From: Anaerolineae bacterium CG2_30_64_16
GTDB taxonomy: Bacteria; Chloroflexota; Anaerolineae; CG2-30-64-16
Direction: 5' to 3'
Assembly: GCA_001871755.1 (NCBI GenBank)
Contig: MNXL01000352.1
Location: 1 to 18,486, forward strand
Length of the DNA stretch: 18,486 nt
Shown here: in pieces, positions 14,487 through 18,486 of the stretch
Layout of the letters: each line of letters opens with the position of its first letter
Numbering within the stretch: the stretch's first letter is position 1
Notes under the pieces: model-generated
What the model saw: only the letters and a program-made list of their open reading frames with translations
Databases searched by the model: none
Told to the model about the DNA's origin: nothing
Program-made: the position numbers and the translations under genes

Positions 14487-14518
14487 GACCTGACAGGTTT
14501 CGGAAACCTGTCAGGTCT
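14486..14518. repeat. Perfect 15-bp inverted repeat between brxB and brxC
   Basis: AGACCTGACAGGTTT (14486-14500) and AAACCTGTCAGGTCT (14504-14518) enclose a 3-base CGG loop. The first base is the last base of the brxB stop codon. No T-run follows, so it is not a standard terminator. Each arm also holds a CCTGACAGG-like mini-palindrome. It may be a dispersed intergenic repeat or an RNA-processing/stability hairpin dividing brxAB from brxC. Confidence 0.8.
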
Positions 14519-14541
14519 GCCAGAATGGAGTTAATCCACAC

Positions 14542-17500
14542 ATGGCCGCATCCACCCCACTTCGCTCCGCTTCGGGGACAGGTGTTCCGCTCCGCGAGCT
14601 GTTCGTCTACCCCATCGAGCGTTATATCCCCCCCGTCGCCAAGGTGAACGATCTGGCCGAAACCGTCGTGGCGGCCGATCTGCGCGAGTACGTGGTCACG
14701 ACGCCTATCGAGCGCGGGTTGATGGCGTTCCTGGAAGCTTACGCGGAATCGCGTACCGCGGCTACCGACCGGATCGGGGTGTGGATCTCGGGTTTCTTCG
14801 GCGCGGGCAAGTCGCACTTCGCCAAAATGCTGGGCTATCTGCTGGAGAACCGGTCTGTCGGCGGCCAGACGGCCCGCGAGCTCTTCGCGACACGGCTGGC
14901 CGGCAGTTCGCATCGGATGGAGATCGAGGGGTTGCTGCATCGCGCAGGGCTGTTGGACAGCCACGTCATCACCTTCCAGATCAAGGCCGAGCAAGACCTG
15001 ACCGCCAAAGACGACAGCATCAGCGCGATTATGTACCGGAGCTACCTGGCCAGCCGCGACCTGAGCAAGAATATTGCCGTGGCCAGCCTGGAGCTTTCGC
15101 TGATCGAGCGGGGCCTGTACGACGCGTTCCGGGCCGAGGTCGAGAGGCAGACGGGGCGACCCTGGGCCGAAGAGCGCGAGGATTTCCTCTTCATCCGGCC
15201 GACCGTGGCTGAGGCGCTGCAAACCGTGGCGCCGGCCGCGTATCGCAGCCGAGAAGAAGCCCTTGCCGCGCTCGACCTGATGCAGCGCAGCCAGGGTTTG
15301 TCGGTATCCGATCTGGCTGCCCGGCTGGCAGATTACGTGGATGAGCTGGCTCGGACGGGGAACCCCGAACATCCGCCGCGATTGGTCTTCATCATTGACG
15401 AAATGGGCCAGTTCATCGGCGACAACGGCCAGAAGCTGTTGGAGCTGCAATCCATCGCCGAGGAGTTCGCGACGCGCGGCCGCGGCAAGCTGTGGTTGAT
15501 CATCACCTCGCAGGCCAAGCTGGACGAGCTGATCGCGGGCGTGAAGGCCAGGGCCGCGGACTTCAGCAAGATCGGCCAGCGGTTCGACATCCGCCTGGCG
15601 CTCACTTCCGAGGATGTGGAGAAGGTGCTGGAGGGCCGCATCCTGCAGAAGCGTCCGGAACGGAGCGCCGAGATCGAGGGCTTCTACCAGGCACACGCGG
15701 GCGCGCTGGCCGCCCTGGCCGTCCTGCCAGGCGCCAGCCGCAGCCTGCCCGCGATGTCCGCCGAGCGATTCGCCGCCAACACCCCCTTCTTGCCCTACCA
15801 CCTGCCGTTGATCCAGGCGATCTTCGGGGCGGTGAAGAGCGCCACGGCCACCGGCTTTGGGATCAACCCGGAAGCGCGCAGCATGATCGGCATGGCGATG
15901 GGGGTGTTGAGCGAGCGCGCCAACGGTTTCACCGGGGGCGAGCTCGGCCGGACGGTGGCGCTGGACATGGTCTACGACCGGATCGCCGCCGACATCCTGT
16001 CGCAGGACCGCCAGGAGATCGAGAACGTGGAACGGCGGTTGCCGGGCTGGCAGGCCCTCGATAGCCGGGTGCTCAAGGCGCTGTACCTGTTGCAGCAGGT
16101 GTCCTGGATCGCGGTCACCACGGACACCCTGGCCCATACGCTGGTGCGCGATGTGCAGAGCGACAACCTGGTGGCGTTGAAAGCCTCGGTCGAGGCCAGT
16201 CTGGACCGGCTGGCCGCGGCGCGTTACGTGGTGCCCAAGGAGGACGGCGCCTGGGAGTTCCTCACCGGCGCCAAGAAGAGCTTCGAGGAAGAAGTAGCCG
16301 GCGTGAACGTGCGCCAGGCCGACGTGCGCCGCGCGGCGCGGGGCCGGCTGACGGAGGTGTTGCGCCCCATCGGCAAGCTCAACTACCGGGACGGCCTGCG
16401 GGCATTCGACGTGATCGTGCGCGGGGACGGTGAGGAGCTGCAAGGAGGCCAGGACCTGGTCTTGGAGGTTTACTCGCCGATTTACCGGCAGTTGGAGGAC
16501 CGCTTCAGCCCACAAGATCTCGAACAGATCGAGAGCTTCAGCCACCCGGAGACGGTCTACTGGGCCGCCGACCCCGATGCCGATCTCGCCAACCAATTGA
16601 CCCGCTTGATCAAGCTGAACGACGTGTTGGGCAGGTGGCAGGCGAAACCGACCAAGACCGACGAGGAGCGCGAGATCATCCGCGAGAAGGGGACCGAGGT
16701 CAGCACGCTGCAAACCAAGATCGAGACCAGCCTGCGCACCGCGCTCTACAACGGGGTCGTGATCTGGAACGGCCGCGCCGAGGAGTTGGACGGCCGCGCC
16801 ACCACCCTGAACCCGATCTTCAACCGGGTCATGAGCCAGGCGGCGCCGACCGTCTATCCAAAATTCGACCTGGCGGCCGTGAAGCCGGTGGAAGATGACA
16901 TCAAGGCGGCGTTGACCATCGGGACGCACGCGCTGGTCGCCGTGGGGGGCGGGTTGAACCTGTTTGGCGCGGACGGCCACCTGAACCAGCACAGCGCGGC
17001 CGTGGCTGAGGTGCGGGCAGAGATCGCGGGCCGATCCCGTCGCGGCGGCGACCTGGACGGCAAGTCGCTGGAGGAGCACTTCACCGGCATCCCCTACGGC
17101 TGGCACCCGACCGTGGTGCGGCTGATTCTGGCCGCGCTGTTCCGCGCGGGGATGATCTCGGCCAAGGCCGACAACGTCCACTACACCGACCATGCCGCGC
17201 CGGCCGGCCAGGCGCTCTTCACCCAGGTGCGCCCCTTCCGCCGCGCGGCCTTCTTCTACGAGGAAGCGGAAGCGATCACGCCGGCGGAGCTGCGCCGGGC
17301 GCAGGACGAGCTGAAGCTGATCTTCGAGGCGCCGCGGCGCGAGGAGACGGCCAACGTCCTGGCCGAGCAGATCGTCGCGGAGATGAACGAGTGGAACGGC
17401 CGCGCCGAGCGGGTCGTGCTCCAGCTTCGACCCATCGGCTACCCCATCCCGGCCGCCTTGACCAACAGCACGGACCTGGTGCAGCGGGTGACGCGCCACA

Positions 17501-18228
17501 GCAATCCGGGCAAGGTCGTCAAGGCGTTCCTGGTGGCGCTGGACGAGGTGCGCGGCTGGCAGGCCGAGACCGCGACCCTGCACGAGTTCATCCGCAAGAA
17601 ACGGCCGGCCCTGTTCCGGCAGGCGACCTACCTGCTGGCCGAGATCGGCCGCAGCGAGGGGCTGCCGGGCACGGCGCCGTTGGCCGCGGAGGATGCCCGC
17701 CCCTGGCGCACAACGCTGTCGGGCCTTGTGGCAAACGGCCGCGCGGCCCACGCGTGGGACGACTTCGCCGCCGCGTTCGTGCCGTTGGGCGAACGCTACC
17801 GGCAGGTCTACGCCAGCCGGCACGCCGAACGCGATCGCCTGCTCGCCGAGACCCAGGCGCGCCTGCTGGAGAACGCCATCCCTGCGACGGCACTGACCCG
17901 TTACCAGTGTCGCGGGCTGAAATGGGCGGAAGGCGAGACCAAATGCGCGGCGTGTGATCTCTCCTTGCGCGAGCTCGACCTGCAAATCACCGCGCTGCCC
18001 GGCGAAGAACGCCGGCTGCGCGATCAGCACAGGATAGTCTACCGCGACGAAACCGGCGCCGACCCGAAGCCGCCGCGGATTAAATATCTGAAGGTGGCCC
18101 AGGTGCTGACCCAAAAGCAAGGCCGGTCCCGCATCGCCAGCGAAGCCGAGATCGACCCAGCGTTAGACACCCTGCGAGGCGCGATTCAGCAGGCCCTCTC
18201 CGACGCAGACGCGGTGGAGCTTGAATGA
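14542..18228 (+). CDS. brxC: BREX P-loop ATPase BrxC (PglY-like)
   Basis: The 1228-residue protein is the large AAA-like ATPase of BREX, thought to work with the PglX methyltransferase and PglZ. It shows Walker A GFFGAGKSHFAKMLGYLLEN (residues 84-103, with K90), Walker B LVFIIDEMGQF (281-291) and a sensor-like LWLIITSQAKLDEL (317-330). The N-terminal LRELFVYPIERYIPPVAKVND is typical of the family. The length of about 1200 is normal. Near the C-terminus YQCRGLKWAEGETKCAACDL carries three Cys that could bind a metal. GGAG lies about 12 bases before the ATG. The stop codon overlaps the start of the DUF3800 gene as ATGA. Both Walker motifs look intact, so an active ATPase is expected. Confidence 0.95.
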   Translation: MAASTPLRSASGTGVPLRELFVYPIERYIPPVAKVNDLAETVVAADLREYVVTTPIERGLMAFLEAYAESRTAATDRIGVWISGFFGAGKSHFAKMLGYLLENRSVGGQTARELFATRLAGSSHRMEIEGLLHRAGLLDSHVITFQIKAEQDLTAKDDSISAIMYRSYLASRDLSKNIAVASLELSLIERGLYDAFRAEVERQTGRPWAEEREDFLFIRPTVAEALQTVAPAAYRSREEALAALDLMQRSQGLSVSDLAARLADYVDELARTGNPEHPPRLVFIIDEMGQFIGDNGQKLLELQSIAEEFATRGRGKLWLIITSQAKLDELIAGVKARAADFSKIGQRFDIRLALTSEDVEKVLEGRILQKRPERSAEIEGFYQAHAGALAALAVLPGASRSLPAMSAERFAANTPFLPYHLPLIQAIFGAVKSATATGFGINPEARSMIGMAMGVLSERANGFTGGELGRTVALDMVYDRIAADILSQDRQEIENVERRLPGWQALDSRVLKALYLLQQVSWIAVTTDTLAHTLVRDVQSDNLVALKASVEASLDRLAAARYVVPKEDGAWEFLTGAKKSFEEEVAGVNVRQADVRRAARGRLTEVLRPIGKLNYRDGLRAFDVIVRGDGEELQGGQDLVLEVYSPIYRQLEDRFSPQDLEQIESFSHPETVYWAADPDADLANQLTRLIKLNDVLGRWQAKPTKTDEEREIIREKGTEVSTLQTKIETSLRTALYNGVVIWNGRAEELDGRATTLNPIFNRVMSQAAPTVYPKFDLAAVKPVEDDIKAALTIGTHALVAVGGGLNLFGADGHLNQHSAAVAEVRAEIAGRSRRGGDLDGKSLEEHFTGIPYGWHPTVVRLILAALFRAGMISAKADNVHYTDHAAPAGQALFTQVRPFRRAAFFYEEAEAITPAELRRAQDELKLIFEAPRREETANVLAEQIVAEMNEWNGRAERVVLQLRPIGYPIPAALTNSTDLVQRVTRHSNPGKVVKAFLVALDEVRGWQAETATLHEFIRKKRPALFRQATYLLAEIGRSEGLPGTAPLAAEDARPWRTTLSGLVANGRAAHAWDDFAAAFVPLGERYRQVYASRHAERDRLLAETQARLLENAIPATALTRYQCRGLKWAEGETKCAACDLSLRELDLQITALPGEERRLRDQHRIVYRDETGADPKPPRIKYLKVAQVLTQKQGRSRIASEAEIDPALDTLRGAIQQALSDADAVELE

Positions 18229-18486
18229 ATCCGCCACTGCAATACGCTTTCCTGGATGAATCAGGGACAGTCAGCCCGTTTGCAGGCAGCCACTTTCTCG
18301 TGGTCGCATTGATCAGTACGGCTCACCCGCGGGCGCTTGAGCTTCACGTGCGGCGCGCGCAGAAGAAGTACGGGGCCAGCCTGCGTTCAGGGGAGATGAA
18401 GGCTGATAGCTCGCGTGAAGCCGTCATTGCAGAGATCCTGGCAGCGATTGCGAGTGAGCCGGTGACAATCATAACAGTCGCAGTGG
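18225..18486 (+). CDS. DUF3800 domain protein coupled to brxC, C-terminus cut by window edge
   Basis: 87 residues are visible from the ATG at 18225 to the right edge, with no stop. The start YAFLDESGTVSPFAGSHFLV has the DUF3800 hallmark F-x-DESG (D11, E12, S13). A later SGEMKADSS holds the second conserved acidic position (E58) usual in this family, which is thought to have an RNase H-like fold with acidic active-site residues. The ATG overlaps the brxC stop codon by ATGA, indicating translational coupling and function with brxC. In common type 1 BREX order, pglX follows brxC, so this is an inserted accessory gene. A nuclease role is inference from the fold. Confidence 0.82.
   Translation, partial: MNPPLQYAFLDESGTVSPFAGSHFLVVALISTAHPRALELHVRRAQKKYGASLRSGEMKADSSREAVIAEILAAIASEPVTIITVAV

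Noticed and set aside
14413..18120. A 1235-codon open frame on the minus strand opposite brxC
   Set aside because: It is a shadow of high-GC codon bias on the opposite strand. It is rich in His, Gln, Arg and Gly with no fold-like pattern, whereas the plus frame has clear BrxC Walker motifs.

Overview
The window is a GC-rich bacterial chromosome segment that looks like Chloroflexota, probably Anaerolineae or a relative. This is an inference from gene content: large secreted S8 and C25 peptidases, a C-terminal YLPLV tail on the C25 protein, a long-form formate-tetrahydrofolate ligase, and small intergenic palindromic repeats. No rRNA, tRNA or CRISPR array was seen.

Left part (1-6050, all minus strand): the N-terminal 270 codons of a secreted subtilisin-like protease run off the left edge. 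Next come an intrinsic terminator, a stand-alone atypical receiver-domain protein, a long palindrome, and a 1404-codon secreted gingipain-type (C25) protease with two DUF11-like repeats and a pre-peptidase C-terminal domain. Divergently placed is fhs (6462-8336), with a near-consensus promoter and a leader holding two hairpins. Its closest resemblance is to the synthetase domain of eukaryotic C1-THF synthase.

Middle part (8338-10780) is a repeat-rich scar zone. A 51-bp palindromic element occurs three times in different states of decay, at 8338-8388, 8868-8918 and 10647-10676. A separate inverted repeat lies at 10697-10778. Between them are a small CxxC/CxxC protein gene, a stretch of broken gene remnants (GNAT-like, VOC/glyoxalase-like, isochorismatase-like) and one intact minus-strand Gfo/Idh/MocA oxidoreductase gene.

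Right part (10804-18486, plus strand): a compact three-gene operon with its own promoter encodes an 81-aa protein of unknown function, an AlkD-like DNA alkylation repair protein, and a pRiA4b ORF-3-like protein with zinc-binding clusters at both ends. After a short M20 peptidase remnant and a structured leader with its own promoter, a BREX anti-phage operon begins: brxA (DUF1819), brxB (DUF1788), a perfect 15-bp hairpin, brxC (a 1228-aa P-loop ATPase), and a DUF3800 gene that overlaps the brxC stop codon by ATGA and runs off the right edge. The window ends before pglX, pglZ or brxL could be seen. The most interesting feature is DUF3800 translationally coupled to brxC where a methyltransferase gene is normally expected, next to an uncharacterised DNA-repair/zinc-protein operon.
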